Part shown: positions 7,999-16,349 of the stretch, piece by piece
Layout of the letters: every line of letters begins with the position of its first letter
How positions within the stretch are numbered: the first letter of the stretch is position 1
Assembly: GCF_003123685.1 (NCBI RefSeq)
Contig: NZ_QCYJ01000116.1
Span: 1-64,000 of the forward strand
Reading direction: 5' to 3'
Length of the DNA stretch: 64,000 nt
Source: Nocardia aurea
GTDB lineage: Bacteria; Actinomycetota; Actinomycetes; Mycobacteriales; Mycobacteriaceae
The notes under the pieces: model-generated
What the model saw: the letters and a program-made list of their open reading frames with translations, nothing else
Told to the model about the DNA's origin: nothing
Databases searched by the model: none
Made by a program: the position numbers and the translations under genes

Positions 7999-9246
7999 CT
8001 ATTCCGTCGTCGCTGAAGTGACGGCAGATCTGACGCCGCTATCTTTGTGTACGAAGCTTCCCCCCTGCGGCCCAGAATTGATACCGAAAGCCGCATATGC
8101 TGAGCCGGCTGCTAACTGCCACACATCTCGTCTTTCAGCGATCAGCGAGCTAGCGGATTGCATTTGCGTATCCAATGGCTGAGACCCGGCTGCCACAATC
8201 CCATTTGACTCGTACCACAGAGAATTCTGCTTCACACGATGGAGCTTCTGACCGCCTAATCGAGCCGAGTCACACCGATCCGTCATCATCATGGTGTTGC
8301 CAAACCCCATCAGCTCTGCCGCCCGCGCAGCAATTGTTAGATCGACATGCTCACCATCGAAATTCACGCAGGCGGCTACACGCCCAGCTGCCGCACCACG
8401 CATGATCGCGCTCGGCACCGGCCCGACGATCTCTTCCATGTCCGAGAGTCGCCAATTCGGCAAATCGTACGAGCGAAGGAGGCTTTTCCGGTCCAGTTTT
8501 AACGTTGGCGTGCGGAAGGCGTACCGAATCTTCACTGGCATATCGTTGAACAGATGGTCGGTGATTATCCGAGCACCGCGACCAGGAAAAGAGGTAGCAT
8601 ATGCGACATCGATAATATGATCGACCGCCTCTGCACTACGAACCGGATCCGAGCGCCTGAAGTGCCCTAGCGCAGGTCGCAGCCCGCTATTAACCAAAGT
8701 AGTAACGACCCACTCCAGATCCACGTCCTTGTGGTTCAAAGAGGAATTCGATGTTACTTGAAGTGCGTCCGGCGAGATTACCGTGTAAAGTAAGCCAAGG
8801 TCTCCCAGACTTGCCAGTCTCTCCCATTCCCGCTTCGTTGGGCTCCATACCGTAGACGCTGGCGTGCCGCCTCGGCTCGCCAAAAGTGGGCCTTCTAATG
8901 CTATGCCAACAATACGCGGAATTACTCCGTCACGGCGCATGGCGCTATACCGAACCATAAACCGCTCAAACTCATCCAGCCGGTCATGGTGCAAATATAG
9001 AGTCGGTATGACCAGCACTCCCTCTTCGGCGCACAACTTGTCTAGCCCGCGCAGATCCAGTCGCATGAACTCCGAGAAATCAGCAGAGGCGAAACCATGA
9101 CAATGCACTTCGACGGGCAACATACTGGTAAAATAGTACTCTCGCGAATTGGAGCTCAATGACCACACGTCTGCGGCGTTCCCTGCCGCAGACACATCGA
9201 GTTCCGCAATTCGATCATGACCTTCACCTTGTGTTGCGTCAGTCAT
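7999..9246 (-). CDS. Amidohydrolase related to N-acetylglucosamine-6-phosphate deacetylase (NagA-like)
   Basis: 415 aa. The order of motifs follows NagA: metal site 'VEVHCHG' (H-x-H) near residue 47, 'IALEGPLLASRGGTP' (cf. HLEGPF in NagA), 'ALGHFRRS', 'ITDHLFNDMP' (cf. HLFNAM), 'NFDGEHVD' and the catalytic Asp in 'MMMTDRCDS'. All predicted metal and acid/base residues are retained, though the sequence is divergent. It would remove an acetyl or similar acyl group from an amino sugar or its derivative. A stand-alone copy within a sugar-assembly operon points to tailoring of the cluster product rather than GlcNAc catabolism. The substrate is unknown. Confidence 0.68.
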   Translation of the reverse strand: MTDATQGEGHDRIAELDVSAAGNAADVWSLSSNSREYYFTSMLPVEVHCHGFASADFSEFMRLDLRGLDKLCAEEGVLVIPTLYLHHDRLDEFERFMVRYSAMRRDGVIPRIVGIALEGPLLASRGGTPASTVWSPTKREWERLASLGDLGLLYTVISPDALQVTSNSSLNHKDVDLEWVVTTLVNSGLRPALGHFRRSDPVRSAEAVDHIIDVAYATSFPGRGARIITDHLFNDMPVKIRYAFRTPTLKLDRKSLLRSYDLPNWRLSDMEEIVGPVPSAIMRGAAAGRVAACVNFDGEHVDLTIAARAAELMGFGNTMMMTDRCDSARLGGQKLHRVKQNSLWYESNGIVAAGSQPLDTQMQSASSLIAERRDVWQLAAGSAYAAFGINSGPQGGSFVHKDSGVRSAVTSATTE

Positions 9247-9324
9247 GTTTTACCAATGCAATCTATGGCGTCAACCATCACGGTCTCCCAGTCCGGAGCC
9301 AAGCTCTATGCATTTATACTACGC

Positions 9325-10305
9325 CTAATCTGATTTATCCTCTACCTCAAAGACGGCCAGCTCGCCATTAACATAAACTTCACACCCCATCGGCGATCCT
9401 AAACCTACCCTTATGAACCGTCTCGCCTTTAAGATTTCCCTAATTCTGTTCGAATCAACATACTTGTCATGAATCTCAATCAAGAGAACTCGCACGGAGT
9501 GAAGCCAATTCAAACTGCCGGCGAACACCGACTCCTCGGCTCCCTCAATGTCCATCTTCAGGACGTCAATAGAGTCTATATTGTGTTCGGCTATAAGCGT
9601 ATCCAGGGTGACAGCGGCGACTTTGCGCGGAGCCATTGCCAGCGTGGACTCAAACCGGTTATTGAGCGCTTGGCGTCGGCGCCAAATGGTGTCGACTATC
9701 GATCCGCTACCCCACCACTTACTTACACCGAAGGAAGCCGATCCATCCTCGCCTGAAATCGCGCATGAGATCAATTTCCAATTTTTTCGAGCATTAACGC
9801 GCAGGACATTTTGGTTCTCTGCCAAAGGCTCAATACAGAGAATCTTGGCGTCGGGGAATAGCTCCGAGAAATATGTAGCCGACAACCCAATATTTGCGCC
9901 GAGATCGACGACCGTCTGCACGGAATCACACCATTGATGGTAAGGGTAGTCGTACACTCCGCGGAGAAGCACATTTTGGAAAACAAAGAGATCACTCTGA
10001 CAGCGCCTCAGATGCACCGTGAACTCGTGATCAGCCTTCCCGCGGAGCGATATCGGCGCTACCGATAGTCGTATGATCCGCTCCGACTTCATTGGCAATA
10101 TTAAGAATCCGACGTGATAGCGAATCACCATCCACGTGCGACGAAATCTGGTTCTAGTCATGAATCCGCTTCGCCAGGACCGCGCGGCGAGGTATACCAT
10201 GTCGCGCCAAGCCCTATTTGTAACATCGAGGAAAGACGCGCCTTTGGCAACCTCCTCGTCTGTCCAATATCTCGGGAACAGCTGCTGCAATCTCGGTACC
10301 ATCAT
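9325..10305 (-). CDS. FkbM-family SAM methyltransferase
   Basis: 326 aa. After a basic ~110-residue N-terminal part, the SAM-binding motif 'TVVDLGANIGLSATYFSELF' is followed by 'KILCIEPLAENQNVLRVNA', the acidic 'IDVLKMDIEGAEESVF' and 'VLLIEIHD', which define the FkbM methyltransferase family. Members O-methylate sugars or polyketide hydroxyls, so this is a candidate sugar methylase. The ATG overlaps the stop of the upstream HAD gene (ATGA). It is separated from the next gene in the operon by 78 bases with no evident terminator. Confidence 0.85.
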   Translation of the reverse strand: MMVPRLQQLFPRYWTDEEVAKGASFLDVTNRAWRDMVYLAARSWRSGFMTRTRFRRTWMVIRYHVGFLILPMKSERIIRLSVAPISLRGKADHEFTVHLRRCQSDLFVFQNVLLRGVYDYPYHQWCDSVQTVVDLGANIGLSATYFSELFPDAKILCIEPLAENQNVLRVNARKNWKLISCAISGEDGSASFGVSKWWGSGSIVDTIWRRRQALNNRFESTLAMAPRKVAAVTLDTLIAEHNIDSIDVLKMDIEGAEESVFAGSLNWLHSVRVLLIEIHDKYVDSNRIREILKARRFIRVGLGSPMGCEVYVNGELAVFEVEDKSD

Positions 10306-10991
10306 TTTCTCACTGCTTCGAGAACGACCGGCAGATCACTCAAACTTGGAATCTCACATCGCGAGCTGTTCAGTTCTATCCTGGCGCATAACGGAGAACA
10401 GTAGATCGAGGCACCAAAGGTCATGTTTCGAGCTGCCGCTACCTCGATTGGCGAATCACCCACGAACCAGCAATCACTTGATTCGATTCCGAGGAGACCA
10501 GTACATAATAAATACGCAGAGGGATCAGGTTTCGCCACGCCGACAACGCCAGAGTCCACAATTACTTCGAAATATTTGGCGAGTCCCTTGCGCTGCAGCG
10601 ACTCAGCAAGGCCCCCATTGGCATTGCTAAGAACGCCCAGGGTAATTCCTTGGCCAGTCAGATCTTCAAGTACATCGAATGCAGCCGAGTCGATCTCAGT
10701 CCAAAGCGTATCGTCGGCCGCGCGATAAGCTCGCCAAGCTTCTTGCCCATCTTCAGCTGGAATACCAAGGTAGTCTGCCCAATGTTGCAACACTCGCGGC
10801 GTATCTTCGGGAAGTTCGTATTCATGAGCCCACGCCGAAGCGAGATATAGCGATAGTGCGCACAGGTCCGGGTCGACACTGTGGCCAGTCCTCGAGAAGA
10901 TTGCGCGCGCCATCGCGATGCCGCTTGGATGCACCAGAATACCGCCGACGTCAAAGATAATTGATTTTGGAAATCTAGCACAAGGAGTCAT
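10302..10991 (-). CDS. HAD-superfamily hydrolase (HAD-IA)
   Basis: 229 aa. HAD motif I is 'IIFDVGGILVHP', motif II 'LGVLSNANGG', motif III the Lys in 'VVGVAKPDPSAY' and motif IV 'CWFVGDSPIEVAAA'. The cap of about 75 residues between motifs I and II indicates subclass I. The +2 acid/base Asp after the nucleophile is Gly ('DVGG'), as in a number of HAD-IA phosphatases, so phosphatase activity is possible but not assured. It is one of three HAD proteins in the island. Substrate likely a sugar phosphate by context only. Confidence 0.8.
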   Translation of the reverse strand: MTPCARFPKSIIFDVGGILVHPSGIAMARAIFSRTGHSVDPDLCALSLYLASAWAHEYELPEDTPRVLQHWADYLGIPAEDGQEAWRAYRAADDTLWTEIDSAAFDVLEDLTGQGITLGVLSNANGGLAESLQRKGLAKYFEVIVDSGVVGVAKPDPSAYLLCTGLLGIESSDCWFVGDSPIEVAAARNMTFGASIYCSPLCARIELNSSRCEIPSLSDLPVVLEAVRK

Positions 10992-11037
10992 CGCTTACCT
11001 GACCGATCCCGATTTCCGGGTTGAACCTGGTACTTCC

Positions 11038-11661
11038 CTAATCGCTCAACGTGAATATGTTAGCATCTCCGTTGACACCGGATCCATCGACAATTAGATC
11101 CGCAAACCTCTGCGGCTCCTCCAACGCAACATACACATCTTCTGTCGGCATCCACTTGTCAACCCACGTGCTTCGCATCTCCTCGCCGTCGCGCGCCACG
11201 CCTCGGGCAAGCCGAACTTCGTACGACGCATCGACCCAGGCTTTGAAATCAAAGTAGTCGCGCAGCAATGATGAAGTCGAATAGACTCCTTCGACTATCA
11301 CCAGGCCAGCAGGGTCAACCTCGTGCCATTCAGCGAGTTCGTCTCTATTCCAGTCATATCGCTGATATTTTCCATGCCGACCAGCACGCAGTGGCTCCAG
11401 CACTTCAGATATAAGTCGATACCTGTCAAAGTTGGCGCCCGGTTTCGACGTATCGTCTGGCCGCTGATTCCGTGGAAGATAAAAATCATCCATCTCGATC
11501 ACCGTGACGCCGCTCCAACCGTCGGCCAACTGTCGCGCGAGCGTCGACTTTCCTGACCCTCCCCTGCCGTCTATCCCCACCAGGGCAACTGCCGAACCTT
11601 CCGACCTAGCCGCGGTGATCTTGCTTCGGATCGTACTGATATCGACTTTGCTAGCTGCCAC
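11038..11661 (-). CDS. Uridine kinase-like P-loop kinase
   Basis: 207 aa. Walker A 'VGIDGRGGSGKSTLARQLAD' at about residues 28-47 is followed by 'VIEMDDFYLPRNQRP', a pattern typical of the uridine kinase/phosphoribulokinase superfamily, and 'AGLVIVEGVYSTS' as the Walker B-like strand. It should phosphorylate a small molecule, a nucleoside or a sugar alcohol. Related stand-alone kinases are common in actinobacteria with unknown substrates. Its stop is 46 bases before the HAD-IA gene start and its start overlaps the next upstream HAD gene by 11 bases, so it is part of the operon. Confidence 0.75.
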   Translation of the reverse strand: MAASKVDISTIRSKITAARSEGSAVALVGIDGRGGSGKSTLARQLADGWSGVTVIEMDDFYLPRNQRPDDTSKPGANFDRYRLISEVLEPLRAGRHGKYQRYDWNRDELAEWHEVDPAGLVIVEGVYSTSSLLRDYFDFKAWVDASYEVRLARGVARDGEEMRSTWVDKWMPTEDVYVALEEPQRFADLIVDGSGVNGDANIFTLSD

Positions 11662-12331
11662 TTCGTTTCTCGCTTTCTATTCCAAGAATATCATAGATAT
11701 CACTGATGCACTGACTTTCGGATATAAATATAATAGCGTTCCATCCGCGGCTCTGTGCGGCGAGCACGTTTCCGTCTCGATCGTCGATCAGCAATATTTC
11801 ATGCGGCGGTATACCAGTCGCGGTCTCAACATGGTCCCAGTATGCCAGTTCAGGCTTGCGCGCCCCTACCTCGCTGGAGTCAAATACGTGCGTAAACGTC
11901 TCCATCGGAATAGTTTGTTGCCACACACTTCGGGCCTCAGATACATTGTTGGTTGCGATCCCCATCGTGAACATTGAGGCAATCTCATTTATTAGATCAA
12001 ACAGGCCATGACGAACAGTGCGTCGTGTGGGGAACCCAACTCCTCCCCACCAGATATGCTTTCCGGCCTCATGGTTGGCAATCCCTCCTGAATCCAATAC
12101 TCGACGATTGAGCTCGGCAGAAAACCAGGAAAGAGAAGCCTCACCTCGCTCGACTTTGTCCCACGCCCCTTCCAATTCAGTGAACTCTCTTACGATACCC
12201 AGCCAAGAATCTTTCGGGAGGCGAAACGCCGTATGCAGGAGGGCAACATCGAATTGCGCATCCTCAACAAGCACCCCGGAGTAGTCCCACAGGATAAGTG
12301 ATATTCGGGTCACACTGTTACCACTTCCCAC
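11651..12331 (-). CDS. HAD-superfamily hydrolase (second HAD-IA)
   Basis: 226 aa. Motif I 'LILWDYSGVLVED', motif II 'MGIATNNVSEARS', motif III 'VGARKPELAYWDHV' and motif IV 'EILLIDDRDGNVLAA' identify a HAD-IA protein with a helical cap. As in the neighbouring HAD gene, the second Asp of motif I is replaced (D-Y-S-G). The role is probably dephosphorylation of an intermediate, but it could also be a regulatory or non-phosphatase HAD. It starts 15 bases after the stop of the CmoA-like gene and overlaps the kinase gene. Confidence 0.78.
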   Translation of the reverse strand: MGSGNSVTRISLILWDYSGVLVEDAQFDVALLHTAFRLPKDSWLGIVREFTELEGAWDKVERGEASLSWFSAELNRRVLDSGGIANHEAGKHIWWGGVGFPTRRTVRHGLFDLINEIASMFTMGIATNNVSEARSVWQQTIPMETFTHVFDSSEVGARKPELAYWDHVETATGIPPHEILLIDDRDGNVLAAQSRGWNAIIFISESQCISDIYDILGIESEKRSGS

Positions 12332-12346
12332 TCTTTAGCCGCAGCG

Positions 12347-13084
12347 CTATTTTATCGCCAGTATTCCTTCGAAGCAGAGATACTTCTGTACCGTCATAAC
12401 GCTTTCGAATCCGACGTCTTCTAGAACCTCGTGATTCGATGCACTTACCTGCGGCGTCATAACGGAACGGAGGCTGCGGTTCTTTTCGTAAATTTCCTGA
12501 ACGTTGAAGCCGCCATTTAATTTGTAGTCGGCGTATAGTTGCCCAACCATATCTTGGAGGCGTGCATCAGGACATAAAGTCTTTTCAAATAGAAACAGCG
12601 CCCCCCCGGTAACGAGCCCTTCGAAGATACGCTTAATTATCTCCCTTCGCTGTTCAGGCCTGGCGAACTGCAATGTATAATACAATATAACGACGTTGCT
12701 TCCTGAATAGTCCATAGAAGCAGCGTCGCCCGCGAGTATGCTGATAGTTGAGAAGCTCTTGCATTTTTCTCGGGCGACTCTGATCATATCTGGCTCGATC
12801 TCTACTCCAATAAATGCCGCAGGCCCGTCCAGCCGCTCCGCGAGAAGCGTAAGTAGCGTTCCTGTCGAGCATCCAACATCAATGATCTTGCTGCCAGGTG
12901 GGGTAAAGAACTCAGCGAGACTAGCTATCAGATCGTGGCCCTCAGTGTATAGCGGTATGCTTTTCCGAACGTGAACCTCGAAATGTTCTGGCGTGTTCCC
13001 TCCGAAGCTCCACTTCGTTGTGCTCAGAAGGATCGAGTCACCGACAGAACGATGAAGTGCGAGGTCGGCAGTCTCATCGGTCAC
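12347..13084 (-). CDS. CmoA-like SAM-binding enzyme (carboxy-SAM synthase homologue or methyltransferase)
   Basis: 245 aa, the same length as CmoA. Colinear resemblance to CmoA runs through the protein: 'PEHFEVHVRKSIPLYTEGHD', the SAM motif 'IIDVGCSTGTLLTLLAERLD', 'VVILYYTLQFARPEQRREII', 'GGALFLFEKTLCPDARLQDM' and the C-terminal 'SNHEVLEDVGFESVMTVQKY'. CmoA makes carboxy-S-adenosylmethionine from SAM and prephenate for tRNA wobble uridine modification with CmoB; no CmoB-like gene is visible here. It may therefore supply carboxymethyl groups to the cluster or act as an ordinary methyltransferase. It starts with GTG after a GAGG box and is the first gene of the minus-strand operon. Confidence 0.72.
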   Translation of the reverse strand: MTDETADLALHRSVGDSILLSTTKWSFGGNTPEHFEVHVRKSIPLYTEGHDLIASLAEFFTPPGSKIIDVGCSTGTLLTLLAERLDGPAAFIGVEIEPDMIRVAREKCKSFSTISILAGDAASMDYSGSNVVILYYTLQFARPEQRREIIKRIFEGLVTGGALFLFEKTLCPDARLQDMVGQLYADYKLNGGFNVQEIYEKNRSLRSVMTPQVSASNHEVLEDVGFESVMTVQKYLCFEGILAIK

Positions 13085-13685
13085 TGTTATGCCTCACCGT
13101 CAAGCTCGTTTGATGGGCGGGGTCCGACGGTGGGCGGAGCTGTATGGCGATCGCGGTTGCGCGTTTCGACGGGAATCGCGCGAGCAAGGGAATACAGTCT
13201 TGCTTCGTCAACGCCCACCCCGAGTCCCAGGCTCGTCTACCAGATATCTGCACATACATCGCATTAACTCAGCCCCCTTCGAACGTGCCGCTTATCCAGC
13301 TTGGAGGTGGCCAGACGGTAGCCGGCGACCCCTGCTACGTGACCGCACTGTCTATCCGTAGCTTATCTGACGGGGGCGTGGCTGTGCGCCCATATCTGCA
13401 GGTTGCGCACTGGCTCAGCAGTTAACGCTGTTCATTTCCTGTGAATCTTCGCCAATCCTTCTGCTAGTCCGGAAGATCTCCGGTTGCTGTTAATTTTGGT
13501 GGCATCGTATTGCCGGTCTGTACATCCAGTGGATATGGTGGGTCCCGGGTCCGTTCGGGCTTGCGTTGCGGCTGGCGCGTGACTGGGGTTCCGCGTTCGC
13601 TTGGAGTGCCACCAGGAACTTTCCGCCTGTCTGAGTTCTTGGACGCCTGTGCGACTGGCTTGTGAGAAGGGGAGGGCGCGTTCGG
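13085..13685. other. Divergent promoter region of the sugar cluster, no confident gene
   Basis: About 600 bases separate the first genes of the two divergent transcription units. A GAGG box lies just before the GTG of the CmoA-like gene and an AAGGGGAGG box (13667-13675) precedes the epimerase ATG at 13686. A 93-codon plus-strand frame (13144-13425) is open, but I see no motif, ribosome-binding site or family resemblance, so I do not call it. The length suggests promoters and possibly a binding site for a regulator encoded elsewhere. Confidence 0.4.
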
Positions 13686-14630
13686 ATGCGTGTGCTAGTT
13701 ACAGGTGGTGCTGGGTTCATTGGGTCGCATCTACTTGATCGACTCGCAGAAGGCGGCCACAAGATCTCGGTCATAGACAATCTCTCGACAGGGACAAGAG
13801 CACGCGTTCCAGCAAGGGTTCAGCTACATGCCTTCTCCGTCGAAGCCGCGTCTGCAGTCGCGGAGGTCATTGCTGTTGAACGGCCTGAGGTGATCTATCA
13901 CCTAGCAGCGCAGACGAGCGTCCGCAGGTCGGTGGCTGATCCGATACGTGACGCCACGTCCAATGTCATGGGCACCTTGGCGATCCTGGAAGCGGCCAAA
14001 GAGATAGATGCTCAGGTGATAATGGCAAGCACCAGCGGCGCGATGTACGGTGATGGCGTACTTCAGCCAACACCTGAAACTGAACTTCCGCGAACAACTG
14101 CACCCTACGGAATCTCGAAATATTGCGCCGAGCAGTACCTTTGGCTGTTCAATCGGTTGCATGGTTGCCGTCACATCGCCCTCCGGCTAGGAAACGTCTA
14201 CGGGCCGAGACAGGATCCGTACGGCGAATCGGGCGTGGTGGCAATTTTCTGCAGGCAGGTTGCCCAGGGCGAGAAGCCAACTGTTTATGGTGACGGTGCA
14301 CAATCCCGAGACTATGTGTACGTTCGAGACGTCGTTGGAGCATTTATCGCTGCCACGGCTTACCGCGGCAGCGACACTGTATTCAATATCGGTACGGGGC
14401 ACGGCAGCTCGGTGCTTGAGGTTCTCAACGCGGTAAACAGCGCTGCAGGAACGACATTGGTGCCGATCCACGCACCGGCACGTAGTGGTGAAGAGCGGCA
14501 CGCGGTCCTTGATTCCTCCCGGGCGGCGAAGCAATTGGGTTGGATCGCGCAAACAAGGCTTCGCGTCGGAATCCATGAAACCTTCCATGTTGATCATGGT
14601 ATATCCGATAGTTCTTCTGTGCCTCTTTGA
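13686..14630 (+). CDS. NAD-dependent epimerase/dehydratase (UDP-glucose 4-epimerase-like)
   Basis: 314 aa extended SDR. 'MRVLVTGGAGFIGSHLLDRL' begins at the ATG 13686, which follows a strong AAGGGGAGG ribosome-binding site; the earlier GTG at 13662 lies upstream of that site and is rejected. 'VIYHLAAQTSVRRSV', the catalytic Ser region 'ASTSGAMYG', the intact Y-x3-K in 'APYGISKYCAEQYL' and 'RDYVYVRDVVGAFI' are all present, so unlike the minus-strand SDR this one has a full catalytic triad. It probably epimerises a UDP- or GDP-sugar used by the cluster. It is followed 41 bases later by the carbamoyltransferase. Confidence 0.88.
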   Translation: MRVLVTGGAGFIGSHLLDRLAEGGHKISVIDNLSTGTRARVPARVQLHAFSVEAASAVAEVIAVERPEVIYHLAAQTSVRRSVADPIRDATSNVMGTLAILEAAKEIDAQVIMASTSGAMYGDGVLQPTPETELPRTTAPYGISKYCAEQYLWLFNRLHGCRHIALRLGNVYGPRQDPYGESGVVAIFCRQVAQGEKPTVYGDGAQSRDYVYVRDVVGAFIAATAYRGSDTVFNIGTGHGSSVLEVLNAVNSAAGTTLVPIHAPARSGEERHAVLDSSRAAKQLGWIAQTRLRVGIHETFHVDHGISDSSSVPL

Positions 14631-14671
14631 TGATAGCGAATTTTCACGGCACCGCCAGTTAGGAGCGAATC

Positions 14672-16243
14672 ATACTAATCGTTGCTTTCAAACCCGGCCA
14701 TGATGGCGGAATAGCGGTCGTCGAGAACGGTCATTTGTTGTACTCGCTCGAGTCGGAAAAGGATTCATTCGCTCGATATTCTGTTCTCACACCAACAACC
14801 TTGCTGAATATTGCTGAGCGGCTAGATACGCTTCCAGATGTTGTTGCTATCGGCGGTTGGCAGGAGCAAGGGGCCAATGTTCGTGGAGAGATTGGTGCCG
14901 GCTACCGCGGATTCGATCGATATTTTCTTTCTAGCCAAAAATTCTTCGGCAAGGAGATTGATTTCTTTTCGTCATCGCATGAGCGCTCACATATTTTCGG
15001 CGCGATTGGCATGGCTCCGTCGGAAAGTCACGTTATCGAGGTCGTTCTTGTGTGGGAGGGCACTACCGGCGCATTCTTCATGGTCAATAAAGAAAACCAG
15101 GTCGTCAAGCGCGTCGATGTTATGGACCAGCCTGGTGCAAAGTACGCAGCCTTGTTTGCAATCCTGGACCCCGGGTTTGCGCCCGAAGGCGGCTATCCCC
15201 GTGATAGCGACGCCGGAAAGTTGATGGCGCTAGCTGCCTACGCCGACCCACGAGATTCCGATGCCGACATCCGTGCGGCAGTCGAGCGAGTCCTGGCGAT
15301 CACCGACGCCTACCCGATACCAAAGAACGATTTTAGCGACACAGTTCTGTTTAACGCCGGTGAGTCTTCAGAAATCGGTGTCATGGCCGCAGCGGTCATC
15401 AGCGAACGACTGTTTGAAGAGTTTTCCGAAGTCGCCCGACAAAGCATTCCGCGTGGACTGCCTCTGCGCATATCGGGTGGCTGTGGTCTGAATTGCAGCT
15501 GGAATCAGAAATGGCGCACCATAGGCCATTTCTCAGAAGTGTTCGTCCCGCCCTGCCCCAACGACTCAGGCTCGGCAATCGGTACGGCTGTCGATGCCCA
15601 GGCAGTGCTCACGGGGCAGAGTCATATCGAATGGGACGTCTACTCGGGCCTGAATTTCGTCAACGACGTGAGCCCTTCCTCTCACCGGTGGCACCGTCGC
15701 TCCCTCGACCATCACGCATTGGCGGACACGCTGGCTAGCGGTCGAGTAGTCGCTTGGGTACAAGGCAGGTGGGAGATCGGGCCGCGAGCCCTCGGCAATC
15801 GATCATTATTGGCTGATGCCCAGTCGTCGCAAAGCAAAGAGCGCCTTAACAAGATCAAGCAACGAGAGCACTACCGGCCTATCGCGCCTGCCGCTCGTAT
15901 CGAGGATCTAGCAGTTGCGTTTGACAGCGATTTTGAAGACCCTCACATGCTGTACTTCCGGCGTGTCCGCGATGCACGTCTGAAGGCAGTGACACACGTC
16001 GACGGTTCAGCCCGTGTGCAGACTGTTTCCCAACGTAGTAACGCTACTCTTCACCAATTTCTGAGTGCGGTGGCGGACCGCCAGGATCTAGGGGTCGTGT
16101 GCAACACTAGCCTGAACTTCAGTGGGCACGGCTTTATCAACCGGATGTCTGACCTTATCGCCTATTGCGAAAGCCGCAATGTGACAGAGATGGTCGTGGG
16201 CCTCGACTGGTACCAGGATAGTTATAAAAGTCGCTCTATATAG
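14672..16243 (+). CDS. O-carbamoyltransferase (NodU/CmcH/TobZ family), apparent non-standard start
   Basis: About 523 aa. The Kae1-like N-terminal domain has 'FKPGHDGGIAVVENGHLLYS' and the metal-binding pair in 'SSHERSHIFGAIG'; the YrdC-like C-terminal domain has 'WVQGRWEIGPRALGNRSLLA' and 'HYRPIAPAARIED'. The family carbamoylates hydroxyls of sugars and antibiotics using carbamoyl phosphate and ATP. The first strand, needed for the fold, lies upstream of any ATG, GTG or TTG in frame except TTG 14735; reading back, an AGGAG box (14661-14665) precedes ATA at 14672, and the frame closes at TAG 14660. I therefore place the start at ATA 14672; a base change from ATG or a sequencing error is the alternative. 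Confidence 0.82.
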   Translation: MLIVAFKPGHDGGIAVVENGHLLYSLESEKDSFARYSVLTPTTLLNIAERLDTLPDVVAIGGWQEQGANVRGEIGAGYRGFDRYFLSSQKFFGKEIDFFSSSHERSHIFGAIGMAPSESHVIEVVLVWEGTTGAFFMVNKENQVVKRVDVMDQPGAKYAALFAILDPGFAPEGGYPRDSDAGKLMALAAYADPRDSDADIRAAVERVLAITDAYPIPKNDFSDTVLFNAGESSEIGVMAAAVISERLFEEFSEVARQSIPRGLPLRISGGCGLNCSWNQKWRTIGHFSEVFVPPCPNDSGSAIGTAVDAQAVLTGQSHIEWDVYSGLNFVNDVSPSSHRWHRRSLDHHALADTLASGRVVAWVQGRWEIGPRALGNRSLLADAQSSQSKERLNKIKQREHYRPIAPAARIEDLAVAFDSDFEDPHMLYFRRVRDARLKAVTHVDGSARVQTVSQRSNATLHQFLSAVADRQDLGVVCNTSLNFSGHGFINRMSDLIAYCESRNVTEMVVGLDWYQDSYKSRSI

Positions 16244-16288
16244 AGACGCGCACACCGAGTCACCATGAAACGGTTTGCACTCGACTTA

Positions 16289-16308
16289 GAGCTCCTAACG
16301 GGTTCGGT
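16289..16308 (+). repeat. Left terminal inverted repeat of the IS5-family element
   Basis: GAGCTCCTAACGGGTTCGGT matches the reverse complement of 17125-17144 (GAGCCCCTATCGGGTTCGGT) at 18 of 20 positions. Confidence 0.85.
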
Positions 16309-16349
16309 CAGGTGGCGGCGAGACCTGCCGTCGTACAGGATGTTGCGCT

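Noticed and set aside
13144..13425. 93-codon plus-strand frame in the divergent promoter region
   Set aside because: No ribosome-binding site, no family resemblance and no continuity with either transcription unit.
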